Source: RYN-431 sp036388295
GTDB taxonomy: Bacteria; Planctomycetota; Phycisphaerae; Tepidisphaerales; Tepidisphaeraceae
Reading direction: 5' to 3'
NCBI GenBank assembly: GCA_036388295.1
Contig: DASVSC010000112.1
Span: 1-25,614, forward strand
Length of the DNA: 25,614 nucleotides
Position 1 is the stretch's first letter, and each line of letters begins with the position of its first letter. Both the position numbers and the translations under genes were made by a program. The notes beneath the pieces are model-generated. The model did no database searches and was not told the DNA's origin. It saw nothing but the letters and a program-made list of their open reading frames with translations. Shown one piece after another: positions 1-6,588 of the stretch.

Positions 1-98
1 TTTGCCGACCTTCGCCGGATACCCTATCTTAACAAGTTCAACATCGGGCCGTCGACTCGGCGACTTGAATCAATGACGCCGCCTGCATCGAATGGGAC
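1..98. other. Left-edge non-coding stretch
   Basis: No gene can be supported in the first 98 bases. One plus-strand frame is open from base 1 to a TAA at 105-107, so this could hold the last codons of a gene outside the window, but the roughly 35 residues resemble nothing I know. The promoter of the downstream FUSC gene presumably lies here. Confidence 0.3.
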
Positions 99-1178
99 GT
101 GCCCGTAACGCCCAATGCCACAGAAAATCTTCCGCCCGCGCCCCCCGGACGGCCGTTCCAAACCGCTCTAAGTGATGTACGCCAAGCGGATTGGTCGCAG
201 CAGCAGTTTCTCAGCGCGGTCGTTCTCTTGCCGGCCGTCGGCTTGTCGCTGGCTTGGGGGGCATGGCGGGGCGATCCGCCTGCCGGCGTGATGGCCGCCG
301 GCGGGGCGGTGGCGGTCGGGTTCGGCGCGTTCCACCGTCTGGGCCGTTACCGGACGTTGCCGCTCGGGCTGACGTTGATCGCCATGGCGGTCAGCACTTT
401 CGTCGGCAGCGTCGCCCATCGCGGCGGTTGGCCGGCGCAGTTCGTCATCGCCACGGTCTGGGGCTGGGCGTTCGGGCTGGTGACGACGCTCGGGTGGGGG
501 GCGTGGTGGGTCGGGCTGCAGGGTATCGTCGGCCTGCTGGCGTTCGGCTCAATCCCCGCCGACGTGCCGACGGCCGCCTTTCACGCGGGCATGGTGGTCA
601 TCGGCGGCGTGGTGCAACTGGCGGCGGCGCACGGCGTGTGGCGTTTCGTGCGCCTGCCGGACGAGCCGAAGGACGCCATTCCTGACGCGTGGTGGCACGC
701 CTTGTGCAAAAACGTCTCCTTCTCCACCGCCGGCGGCCGCCACGCGCTTCGGGTGGCGATGGCGATGGGTCTGGGCAGCTTGGCTCACAACGGGCTGGGC
801 CTGCCGCACGGCTACTGGATGCCGATGACCGCCGCGATTTTGCTCAAACCCGACCTTCACGAAACTGCCGTCCGCGGTCTGGCCCGGCTCGGCGGCACGC
901 TGGTCGGCGCGGGCGTCGTGACGCTGATCACGGCCACCGTCCGACCCGACGCCACGGCCCTGAACGTCGGCCTGCTGGTGGCGATCTGGGCCTGCTTCGC
1001 GCTGCAGAAGGTCAATTACGCGCTGCATTCGACGTGCATCACGGCGTACGTGGTCTTCACCCTCGCCGCCGCCGGCCTGCCTGAACCGTCGACGGCCGCC
1101 TACCGCGTGATCGCCACGCTCGGGGGCGCGCTGATCGCGCTGCTGGTCCATGCCGTTCCGCTGCAGCGCAAAACGTAA
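99..1178 (+). CDS. FUSC-family membrane protein
   Basis: A 359-residue integral membrane protein. Hydrophobic Ala/Gly/Leu/Val-rich helices fill residues about 38-180. After a soluble link (about 185-210), a second helix block follows (about 215-355), containing the segment HGYWMPMTAAILLKPDL typical of the FUSC/aromatic-acid-exporter-like family (compare AaeB/YccS). Such proteins sit in the inner membrane and are linked to efflux of organic acids or other small molecules; the substrate here is unknown. The start is a GTG, because in this frame it is the first start ahead of the hydrophobic region; no Shine-Dalgarno is visible. The gene stands alone, converging on the pseudopilin gene. At about half the length of YccS it resembles the short FUSC_2-type members. 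Confidence 0.8.
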   Translation: MPVTPNATENLPPAPPGRPFQTALSDVRQADWSQQQFLSAVVLLPAVGLSLAWGAWRGDPPAGVMAAGGAVAVGFGAFHRLGRYRTLPLGLTLIAMAVSTFVGSVAHRGGWPAQFVIATVWGWAFGLVTTLGWGAWWVGLQGIVGLLAFGSIPADVPTAAFHAGMVVIGGVVQLAAAHGVWRFVRLPDEPKDAIPDAWWHALCKNVSFSTAGGRHALRVAMAMGLGSLAHNGLGLPHGYWMPMTAAILLKPDLHETAVRGLARLGGTLVGAGVVTLITATVRPDATALNVGLLVAIWACFALQKVNYALHSTCITAYVVFTLAAAGLPEPSTAAYRVIATLGGALIALLVHAVPLQRKT

Positions 1179-1210
1179 ACCGGCCCCGGACGCAGGCGTC
1201 CGAGACCGGT
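1179..1210. terminator. Hairpin terminator between convergent genes
   Basis: A GC-rich hairpin begins right after the FUSC stop codon: CGGACG (1187-1192) pairs with CGTCCG (1197-1202) around a CAGG loop. An outer ACCGG/CCGGT pair (1179-1183 with 1206-1210) extends it across a 3/3 internal loop. Read on the minus strand, the stem is followed by TTTACGTTTT, so it fits best as the intrinsic terminator of the pseudopilin gene; it may also slow plus-strand transcripts. Confidence 0.6.
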
Positions 1211-1233
1211 CGGTGTGTGATAAACGGGCCGGG

Positions 1234-2271
1234 TTAGTTTTGCGAGACCGTCGCCGTGGTCCGCAGGCTGTACATCTTGTCGCCCCATTCCCAGGTGTCG
1301 CTCATCGTCTCTTTGATGTGCTTGGTTTCGACGTGGCCGTCGACGTAGAGGAAGTTGGTGCGTTTCTTTTCCCACGAGCCCTGGCCGGCGTATCGACCGA
1401 CCCAGTCCAGGCGGCTTTTGGTGCCCGTCGGTTCGAAATCCGACGGCGTGTTCTTGTACAAGTCGTCGTAGCGGACCTTGAAATACTCCGTCGTCCCGGC
1501 CGTCATCTTTTCCATATCAACGCCGGCGTTCGAGCGGTCGACTTTCCAGTTAAAGCCGTGGAGCGGGCGGTGGCTCTTGCAGACCGCCGACCCGCCGCCG
1601 CCGCGCGGCGCGCCGGAAACGATCCGCCAGTCGTTGATGACTTCGGTCGCCAGGATCGTGCCGCTGCTGTTGCGGATCGCGGACGTTTTGACGAATTGGT
1701 ACGGCGTGGCGGTCGACCCTTGGAAGCCGACGACGAACTTGTTTTTCGGGCAGATGGCTTCGTTGAAGATGTAGCCGATGCGCGGGGCCTGGTAATCGAC
1801 GACGTCGGCCGTATCGGGCGTCTGGTCGGGGTCTTTGTTGTCGGCCGACGCATTCGTGGGAGGCAGGCCACCGTTATCGATTTGAGGATTGCGGAAGCTT
1901 TCGGAGCCGGGAATCGAGCCCCGTTGGCCGAGGCCGTAGGTTTCGGTGGCGTTCCGCTGAATCGTTTCATTGCCGTACAGGAACGACGAAACGTGGCGGT
2001 ATCCCTTGTCCGAGGTCGCCGGCAGCTGCGTGCCGCCGTTGATCGTCATGCCTTCGTAGATGTAGGCGGCCGGGTAGGTCTGCTTGTAGTTGTTGAGATA
2101 GAACTGCATCGCCTGCCCGATGGACCGCATATTGGCCGCCGATTTGATCGACCGGGCCATGCCGCGGGCCGAGTTCAGCGACGGCAGCAGGATGCTGATC
2201 AGCAGTGCGATAATTCCAATGACCACGAGTAATTCGACGAGGGTAAAGGCTGAGCGACGTGAGCGAGGCAT
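1234..2271 (-). CDS. Type II secretion/pilin-like protein with N-terminal cleavage/methylation domain
   Basis: A 345-residue protein with a class III (prepilin) signal: a basic MPRSRRSA leader, then FTLVELLVVIGIIALLISIL with Glu at +5 after the predicted cut before Phe9. A large soluble domain follows and ends in NFLYVDGHVETK, the 'H-X9-DG'-like C-terminal signature of the pseudopilin-like proteins greatly expanded in Planctomycetota and Lentisphaerae. Members are anchored in the inner membrane or assembled by T2SS/type IV pilus-like machinery; their roles are mostly unknown. The ATG at 2271 was chosen over the one at 2295 because GGAG lies at the right distance upstream and the leader then has normal length. 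Single gene, ending at a hairpin terminator. Confidence 0.85.
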   Translation of the reverse strand: MPRSRRSAFTLVELLVVIGIIALLISILLPSLNSARGMARSIKSAANMRSIGQAMQFYLNNYKQTYPAAYIYEGMTINGGTQLPATSDKGYRHVSSFLYGNETIQRNATETYGLGQRGSIPGSESFRNPQIDNGGLPPTNASADNKDPDQTPDTADVVDYQAPRIGYIFNEAICPKNKFVVGFQGSTATPYQFVKTSAIRNSSGTILATEVINDWRIVSGAPRGGGGSAVCKSHRPLHGFNWKVDRSNAGVDMEKMTAGTTEYFKVRYDDLYKNTPSDFEPTGTKSRLDWVGRYAGQGSWEKKRTNFLYVDGHVETKHIKETMSDTWEWGDKMYSLRTTATVSQN

Positions 2272-2474
2272 AAGCAATCTCCAATAAACCGGCATCGCTT
2301 CCCACGACGCCGGGCGGAGTTAGACCATGGGCGTGTGGCCGACAAGTGAGCGGCAGCTTCGGACGGGATGAAAGTTGTATATCCGCTGTGTTAAGAAGGC
2401 GGATCGAAGCACGAGGCTGACGAAGGGAGCACAAAAAGGGCTCGTGTGCTTCGTGCTTCAACCCGCCGCGTGAT
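2272..2474. repeat. Intergenic region with inverted repeat 2406-2459
   Basis: This 203-base gap lies between the pseudopilin start and the purQ stop. Its right part holds an inverted repeat: GAAGCACGA (2406-2414) pairs with TCGTGCTTC (2451-2459), and inner AGCAC/GTGCT words add pairing. With purQ running leftward into it, it could act as a 3' hairpin, but there is no clean T-tract. The left part must carry the pseudopilin promoter; I could not assign one with confidence. Confidence 0.5.
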
Positions 2475-3266
2475 TCACACGCCGCTGCCGACAGCCGCCG
2501 TGACGTGGCGGACGGCGTTGCGGAAGACGCGCAGGCCTTGGCCTTCGCCGCCCAATCCGCCAGTCGTGCCGCGGCTGGTCCAGGCGGGGTGCTGGTAGGC
2601 CGTCACGTGGCGCTCGGGGTGGGGCATCAGGCCCAGCACCAGGCCGCTGGCGTCGCAGATGCCGGCGATGGCGTCGGCGCTGCCGTTGGGGTTGTCGCCG
2701 ACGTACGTCAGGGCGACCTGATCGTTGGCATGCAGCGCCGCCAGCACGTCAGGCGACCTGGTGATGAACTGGCCTTCGCCGTGGGCGATCGGCAGTTCGA
2801 CTTCGCCGAGGTCGGCCGTCCACACGCACTTGCGGCTGACGGATTTGACCTTCACCCATTCGCAGACGAACCGGGCGCAGTCGTTGTGCGTGAGCGTGGC
2901 CGTCTGGCCGGTCGCGTCTTCCGGCTGTGTGCCGCTGTGGCCGGGCAGCAAATCGGTTTTGACCAGCACCTGAAAGCCGTTGCAGATGCCGATGACCGGC
3001 TTGCTGCTGTCGATGAACCGTCGCACGTCGTCGCCGAGCCGCTGCGTGATCTGATTGGCCAGAATGCGGCCGGCGGCGATGTCGTCGCCATAGCTGAAGC
3101 CGCCCGCGAAGGCGAGAATCTGGTACTCGTCCAGCAGCGCCGGACGCTCCAGAATGCGGTTCAGGTGCACCGTATCGGCGGTCGCGCCGGCCAGGGTGAA
3201 TGCGTGGGCGGTTTCGCCGTCACAATTGGTGCCGGCCGTGCGGAGGATGAGCGTTTTGGGCTTCAC
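2475..3266 (-). CDS. purQ: Phosphoribosylformylglycinamidine synthase, glutaminase subunit (PurQ)
   Basis: PurQ is the class I glutamine amidotransferase subunit of FGAM synthase (with PurL and PurS) in the fourth step of purine biosynthesis. Visible motifs: KTLILRTAGTNCDGET at the N-terminus, GGFSYGDD, the nucleophile Cys95 in GICNGFQVL, and the His216/Glu218 pair in GLMPHPER. It is 263 residues from the chosen GTG start at 3266, longer than the roughly 227-residue Bacillus form but matching larger PurQ versions. I prefer this GTG to the ATG at 3338 because family homology starts at VKPKTLIL and a TATAAT box sits 7 nt ahead of it, inside the longer ORF. No purL or purS is adjacent, in keeping with dispersed planctomycete pathways. 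Confidence 0.93.
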   Translation of the reverse strand: MKPKTLILRTAGTNCDGETAHAFTLAGATADTVHLNRILERPALLDEYQILAFAGGFSYGDDIAAGRILANQITQRLGDDVRRFIDSSKPVIGICNGFQVLVKTDLLPGHSGTQPEDATGQTATLTHNDCARFVCEWVKVKSVSRKCVWTADLGEVELPIAHGEGQFITRSPDVLAALHANDQVALTYVGDNPNGSADAIAGICDASGLVLGLMPHPERHVTAYQHPAWTSRGTTGGLGGEGQGLRVFRNAVRHVTAAVGSGV

Positions 3267-3273
3267 AGAACGG

Positions 3274-3300
3274 ATTATAGCCGATGGCCGCGGGTGTAAA
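3274..3300 (-). promoter_or_regulatory. Putative leaderless promoter of purQ
   Basis: Read on the minus strand, a perfect -10 hexamer TATAAT (3279-3274) is followed by 7 nt and then the GTG start. Transcription would therefore begin at or next to the start codon. A weak -35 candidate TTTACA (3300-3295) lies 15 nt upstream and falls inside the left arm of the inverted repeat at 3285-3374. Confidence 0.6.
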
Positions 3301-3374
3301 CCCGTGCGAAAATGATTCATTCGAAGAGCGCTTCGCACGACGGAGGGGTTCGCGCGGGTTCACACCCGCGGCCA
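3285..3374. repeat. Long inverted repeat between purQ and tsaE
   Basis: Arms of 20 bases (3285-3304 and 3355-3374) are reverse complements at 19 of 20 positions; the core word is GCCGCGGGTGT. Inside lies a second hairpin, GTGCGAA (3304-3310) with TTCGCAC (3332-3338). It lies downstream of tsaE and overlaps the upstream promoter region of purQ, so it could both end tsaE transcripts and shape the purQ promoter. Confidence 0.8.
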
Positions 3375-3386
3375 CGGCTTCCCGTT

Positions 3387-3821
3387 TCAACGTCGGTCGT
3401 CGATCCGGATCGTCCGCGTCATCTCATCGACGGTTTCGATCGTCACGTCCACACGGCATGCCGGCAGTCGTTCCGCCACGCGGCTGGGCCATTCGACGAC
3501 CACCACGCCGTTCTGTTCCAGCAGTTCGTCGAAGCCGATGGCGTCGAAGTCCTCGCTGCCGTGCACGCGGTAGGCGTCGAGGTGGTAGACCGTAAGCGAC
3601 GCCGTCGGGTAGACGTGCAGCAGGACGTACGTGGGGGAACTGACCATCGCCGTATCGCCGCCGAAGGCTCGCACCAGGCCGCGGGTGAATTGGGTTTTGC
3701 CGGCGCCCATGTCGCCGTGTAGCGCGATGACGTCGCCGCCACGCAGCCGCGCGGCCAGCCCGGCGGCGATGCGTTCAGTGTCGGCGACGGAGGCGGATAG
3801 GTGTGACATGCTGGCGTTCAC
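3387..3821 (-). CDS. tsaE: tRNA threonylcarbamoyladenosine biosynthesis ATPase TsaE
   Basis: TsaE is the P-loop ATPase that drives the TsaBD complex in forming N6-threonylcarbamoyladenosine at position 37 of ANN-decoding tRNAs. Seen here: Walker A GDMGAGKT (residues 36-43), SSPTYVLLHVY (61-71), YHLDAYRV with Asp82, and EWPSRV with Glu110-Trp111. At 144 residues it has the usual family length. The GTG start at 3821 is used because a TAAATA box lies 6 nt upstream; an in-frame ATG at 3809 is an alternative, and neither has a Shine-Dalgarno. It is separated from thiL by a long inverted repeat and probably has its own promoter. tsaB and tsaD are not in the window. Confidence 0.92.
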   Translation of the reverse strand: MNASMSHLSASVADTERIAAGLAARLRGGDVIALHGDMGAGKTQFTRGLVRAFGGDTAMVSSPTYVLLHVYPTASLTVYHLDAYRVHGSEDFDAIGFDELLEQNGVVVVEWPSRVAERLPACRVDVTIETVDEMTRTIRIDDRR

Positions 3822-3829
3822 AATGAGTA

Positions 3830-3920
3830 TTTAGCCGCAGATGAACACGGATGAACACAGATAAGAAAATGCAAATGACTCTTCTTCATCTGTGTTTATC
3901 CGTGTTCATCCGCGGCTAAA
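3830..3920. repeat. Long palindrome with 10-nt periodic arms (family A, copy 1)
   Basis: Arms of 39 bases (3830-3868 and 3882-3920) are reverse complements at about 34 positions around a 13-base loop. Each starts TTTAGCCGC and then repeats a 10-nt unit close to GATGAACACR. Copies 2 and 3 are at 9679-9901 and 22680-22773. It lies between thiL and tsaE, and its left edge (GGCTAAATA on the minus strand) supplies most of the tsaE -10 box. Confidence 0.85.
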
Positions 3921-3931
3921 TGCGTCTTGCT

Positions 3932-4816
3932 TCAGAAGCGATGCTCAAACGCGCCGGATTCTAACGGCCGGCGGCCGCGTTCGTCTTCGATCCAGAGACC
4001 TTGCCCGGCCTCGACCATGCCGACGCGGATGGCTGCCTGAATGCCCGGTTCGCCTGTGAAACAGAGTTCGTAATCTTCACCGTCGTGCAGCGCGTGGTCC
4101 AGCGGCGGACGGCCGTCGGTCATGCGGGCGACGTCCGCATGAATCGGCACGGCGGCGGCGTCCAGAACAATGCCGACAGCGCTTTCGCGGGCCAGGTGTG
4201 CCGCGTCGCGCGATAGGCCGTCGGATAAGTCGATCATCGCGTTGATCCGATGGTGGCCGACCAGTTCGCGCGCTTCGCGAACACGCGGCACGAAGTCCAG
4301 ATGCCGCCCCAGAATGCTGCCGCCGAGCGGGCCGGTGACGTACACGGCGTCGCCCGGTTTCGCTCCATTGCGCCGCACCGGCGTCACGCCCGCCGCCCGG
4401 CCGAGGATGGCCACGGTGACTGCCAGTTTCCCGTCCCACACCCCGGTGTCGCCTCCCACAATCGGGCAGTCGAACGCTTCGCCGGCCTGGCGGATACCGT
4501 CGTACAAGCGTTTCGTCCAGTCGACGCTCGTTCCGTGCGGCAGGGCGAAGCTGACCACCGCCGCCGCCGGCAGGCAGGCCATGGCCGCACAGTCCGATAG
4601 GTTCCGATTCATCGCCTTGCGGCCGATGCGCTCGGGGGCATGCGCGAGCGCATCAAAATGCACGCCGTCGAGCACCTGATCGACGCCGACGAGGATCAAA
4701 CCGTCTGCGGCCGAGAACTGCAATGTGGCTAGGTCATCGCCCGCCGACAGCGGCACGCGCTCGGTTGCCCGCTGTTGCGCGCGAATCCAGTCGATCAATT
4801 CGAACTCGCCGGGCAT
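3932..4816 (-). CDS. thiL: Thiamine-monophosphate kinase (ThiL)
   Basis: ThiL phosphorylates thiamine monophosphate to thiamine diphosphate, the last step of de novo TPP synthesis. It belongs to the PurM/ThiL/SelD ATP-binding family. Signature segments: GDDLATL (residues 26-32), VDQVLDGVHF (45-54), AMNRNLSDCAAMA (68-80), GGDT (121-124) and IDLSDGLSRDAAHLA (195-209). Length is 294 residues from the ATG at 4816, close to the family norm of 310-330. That start is preferred to the one at 4864 because homology begins at GEFELIDWI and TATAAC lies 7 nt before it. No TPP riboswitch precedes it, as expected if the transcript is leaderless. Only thiL of the thiamine pathway is present. Confidence 0.93.
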   Translation of the reverse strand: MPGEFELIDWIRAQQRATERVPLSAGDDLATLQFSAADGLILVGVDQVLDGVHFDALAHAPERIGRKAMNRNLSDCAAMACLPAAAVVSFALPHGTSVDWTKRLYDGIRQAGEAFDCPIVGGDTGVWDGKLAVTVAILGRAAGVTPVRRNGAKPGDAVYVTGPLGGSILGRHLDFVPRVREARELVGHHRINAMIDLSDGLSRDAAHLARESAVGIVLDAAAVPIHADVARMTDGRPPLDHALHDGEDYELCFTGEPGIQAAIRVGMVEAGQGLWIEDERGRRPLESGAFEHRF

Positions 4817-4823
4817 AAGAATG

Positions 4824-4829
4824 GTTATA
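4824..4829 (-). promoter_or_regulatory. -10 box of thiL, leaderless arrangement
   Basis: TATAAC on the minus strand, then 7 nt, then the ATG. The spacing equals that of the purQ box. No clear -35 hexamer and no Shine-Dalgarno are seen. Confidence 0.5.
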
Positions 4830-4865
4830 TCGCGTGGGACGTTCGAGTGCGTAGCTGACCGCATG

Positions 4866-5218
4866 TCAGCCTCGAACGACTAACCCACTGCTGCCAAGCT
4901 TGAGAAATGAGTTCGTCTGAAACTCAAGCACGATCATTGGGATGAGCGGGCGCAGCAATGCCTCCAGTTGCGTGTTCGTGAGGTTTCCAGTTGATATGAG
5001 CAGGAGTTTGTCCGGCCGGCCTTGAAGCGAATGAGAGTCGACGAAATCCGCATCCTTCGTCACGACAATTCGGTGTTCGCGTACCGCGAGGTCAACAATA
5101 TGAGCGTCAGTGGTTCGATTGCCCTCCACTAAGTCCAGCGTGTGGATCGCATCGATCCCGGCTTCGCGTAGCCAGACCGACAATCACTGAGAAGCTGCGC
5201 GTCAACGATGAACTTCAC
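4866..5218 (-). pseudogene. DUF5615 PIN-like toxin gene with a 1-nt frameshift
   Basis: The family's N-terminal strand appears in one frame from a GTG at 5218 (VKFIVDAQLL). The rest is in another frame from about 5183: SVWLREAGIDAIHTLDL, then VVTKDADFVD and LLLISTGNLTN, through to the stop at 4866. DUF5615 proteins normally read continuously from VDAQLP to VWLREAG; here the linking stretch (5191-5178) is one base short. Read from the GTG, translation would stop at a TAG ending at 5129, giving only 29 residues. A TTG at 5183 could make an N-terminally truncated protein, but it would lack the first acidic residue (Asp in VDAQL). It follows the intact DUF433 gene by 17 nt, the usual order of this predicted toxin-antitoxin pair. 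A sequencing error is possible. Confidence 0.75.
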
Positions 5219-5235
5219 GGCAACGCCGGCTGCAG

Positions 5236-5448
5236 TCACCGGGTCCGCGAAAGTCGGGCGGCAAAGGCCAGAACGGCCAGCAGGTCCTCACGTTCCAAGT
5301 CGGGATAATCAGCCAGCACCTCTTCGAAGGTCATCCCCGAACTCAGAAGCTCGAGCAGCGTCTCCACCGGATACCGCAAGCCGCGTACGCACGGCTTGCC
5401 GTGGCAGACGGTCGGGTCGATCGTGATGCGGGCGAGCAGGGTTTCCAT
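5236..5448 (-). CDS. DUF433 domain protein (predicted antitoxin)
   Basis: A 70-residue protein beginning METLLARITIDPTVCHGKPC, followed by GLRYPVETLLELLSSGMTFEEVLADYPDLEREDLLAVL. This is the DUF433 signature, a small winged-helix-like fold that usually pairs with a DUF5615 PIN-like nuclease as its antitoxin. The ATG at 5448 is chosen over the 5' extension to 5661, because the family starts exactly there and a TACAAT box lies 6 nt upstream. The extension also runs through an intergenic palindrome. Its partner downstream is frameshifted, so this may be an orphaned antitoxin. Confidence 0.85.
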   Translation of the reverse strand: METLLARITIDPTVCHGKPCVRGLRYPVETLLELLSSGMTFEEVLADYPDLEREDLLAVLAFAARLSRTR

Positions 5449-5454
5449 GGCCAA

Positions 5455-5460
5455 ATTGTA
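5455..5460 (-). promoter_or_regulatory. -10 box of the DUF433 gene
   Basis: TACAAT on the minus strand, 6 nt before the ATG. This again fits a leaderless transcript, and no Shine-Dalgarno is present. No convincing -35 element is visible. Confidence 0.45.
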
Positions 5461-5495
5461 CCATAGGCAGAAGATCGAAAGGCCGGTTAGCCGGT

Positions 5496-5548
5496 AGGGC
5501 ACGCTATTGCGTGCCGCCCGCCGAAGACGGCACGCATTAGCGTGCCCT
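5496..5548. repeat. Double palindrome (family B, copy 1)
   Basis: Arms 5496-5515 and 5529-5548 are reverse complements at 19 of 20 positions around a 13-base spacer. Each arm is itself nearly palindromic (GGCACGC...GCGTGCC), so the element can fold as one long stem or as two short hairpins. It lies between the DUF433 start and the upstream unknown gene. The element at 25176-25231 has the same architecture with a different sequence. Confidence 0.85.
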
Positions 5549-5590
5549 CCGGAACTACTGTGGTTTGCCCTGCAAAGCTGTAGCGAGTGA

Positions 5591-6019
5591 TTACGCAGGT
5601 ACACCAACAAGTCGTGCTTCCTGACCAACTCCGTCGCCAAGTCGCGCACATTCGCGGCCAAACCTTTCGACTAACCCCAATTCAGTCGGCAGCTCAAAAC
5701 AGCACCGCCAGCTTTCGCCGGGCTGCCGTTGCGCGGTCGCCAACTGCACAGAACAACGTACATGGCCAGCTAAATCGACGGTGAAAAACTCCAGAACGAG
5801 CCAACCTATTCCTGTATCGGCACCGACCTCCATACGAAAACGTGACTTTGGCGAAAACGACCATGCGATCAACTCACTTGCGTCAGATGTGAAGAAATCC
5901 GGCGATGCATACGCGGTCGAGCGAGCCACCCAGCCGGCGTGCCGAGCATCGACAGCTAGTTCGATCATGTCAGGAAGGTCATCGTAGATGACACGAAGAT
6001 GGACAAAGTTGTCATCCAT
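5591..6019 (-). CDS. Unknown 142-residue protein
   Basis: I cannot name this family. The reading frame is intact, with no signal peptide or membrane helix. Recognisable features are an aromatic/Gly-rich start (HAGWVARSTAYASPDFF), a beta-rich middle (RMEVGADTGIGWLVLEFFTVD) and a C-terminal helix (ELPTELGLVERFGRECARL). The pattern suggests a small alpha/beta protein. It sits between the DUF433 gene and the disrupted DUF4258 gene, in DNA of about 50-55% GC (two lines counted by hand), lower than the flanks. The ATG at 6019 has TACAAC only 4 nt upstream and no Shine-Dalgarno. Its survival among broken neighbours suggests it is still used or arrived recently. Confidence 0.6.
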   Translation of the reverse strand: MDDNFVHLRVIYDDLPDMIELAVDARHAGWVARSTAYASPDFFTSDASELIAWSFSPKSRFRMEVGADTGIGWLVLEFFTVDLAGHVRCSVQLATAQRQPGESWRCCFELPTELGLVERFGRECARLGDGVGQEARLVGVPA

Positions 6020-6079
6020 AAACGTTGTAAGGTGCGGTTCACCGCATCAGACTATGCCATGAGGCCCTGCCACTTGGGT

Positions 6080-6309
6080 CTACGTAGCCTCCACGGCCGC
6101 GTAGACTTTACCATGCTGACGCAGCCAATCGACGTCGCCGGCCTTGGGTGGTGTTCGACGTCGCGCAACAGTTCAACAACGTGCGGCTCGTAACACGGCT
6201 CAGACGGATCGGCGTCTGGAATCACCGCCTCGACCTCCACCGCTACCACGTATCGGTCGGTTCGCACGAGCCGGGTTCGTCGCACGCGTTTGCCAGGGAT
6301 TGGGTTCAT
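6080..6309 (-). pseudogene. Small conserved gene next to DUF4258, frameshifted
   Basis: From the ATG at 6309 the product reads RRTRLVRTDRYVVAVEVEAV, then PDADPSEPCYEPHVVELLRDVEHH. It then leaves a sensible frame around 6142-6156. The neighbouring frame continues with GDVDWLRQHGKVYAAVEA to a TAG at 6082-6080, which looks like the genuine C-terminus of this type of short protein (about 75 residues). In the original frame translation runs on to 6052 with Arg/Pro-rich noise. I infer a single-base loss near 6150. The family has no name I can give; such proteins often lie beside DUF4258 genes. The start overlaps the end of the DUF4258 coding sequence. Confidence 0.6.
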
Positions 6310-6579
6310 GGTGAAGGGTCACCAATTTAACAAGGTCTGGAGCAGTGAGATGCGACCAGACGACTTTTACTTCAGTTCCGTCAGCTAACTGCTACGCGAC
6401 TTCGACAGACGTATTTGGCGAGGCGTTCGGGTGTTCCACCAAAATGACCCGGTTTCGATTCCATCAACCACTTGCCAATTTGATACGCCGCATTCATCCA
6501 GACATTCTGCCGCATGTTGGCCGATGACATACCGGCCCTTAATCACGAGCCGGCGTATCGTCACGAACAGTGACCCCAT
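6200..6579 (-). pseudogene. DUF4258 gene with a frameshift and an amber codon
   Basis: The N-terminal half is in one frame from 6579 (or a GTG at 6564): TIRRLVIKGRYVIGQHAAE, then CLDECGVSNWQVVDGIETGSFWW. That is the DUF4258 (BrnT/RelE-like) start. At about 6438 the meaningful frame shifts to VEHPNASPNTSVEVA, then meets TAG at 6394-6392 where family members carry a sense codon. It continues as QLADGTEVKVVWSHL and DLVKLVTLHHEP, to about 6302. This last frame stays open to a TGA ending at 6200, but beyond 6302 it overlaps the next gene and is probably not original. Two independent lesions make a sequencing error unlikely. DUF4258 proteins are often toxin-like partners of small antitoxins. Confidence 0.7.
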
Positions 6580-6588
6580 TAGCGCCCG

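Noticed and set aside
1420..1450. GGTTCGAAATCC resembling a tRNA T-loop
   Set aside because: It lies inside the pseudopilin coding sequence, and no cloverleaf can be assembled around it.
1150..2232. 360-residue plus-strand frame opposite the pseudopilin gene
   Set aside because: Val/Arg/Asp-rich shadow typical of high-GC antisense frames; the minus strand has a clear signal, ribosome-binding site and family C-terminus.
3830..3920. CRISPR-like array from repeated GATGAACAC words
   Set aside because: Units are 10 nt, contiguous and without spacers, arranged as inverted arms; no cas gene is present.
4817..4865. TPP riboswitch ahead of thiL
   Set aside because: Only about 50 bases separate thiL from the next gene, no TPP aptamer core is visible, and the -10 box is 7 nt from the start codon.
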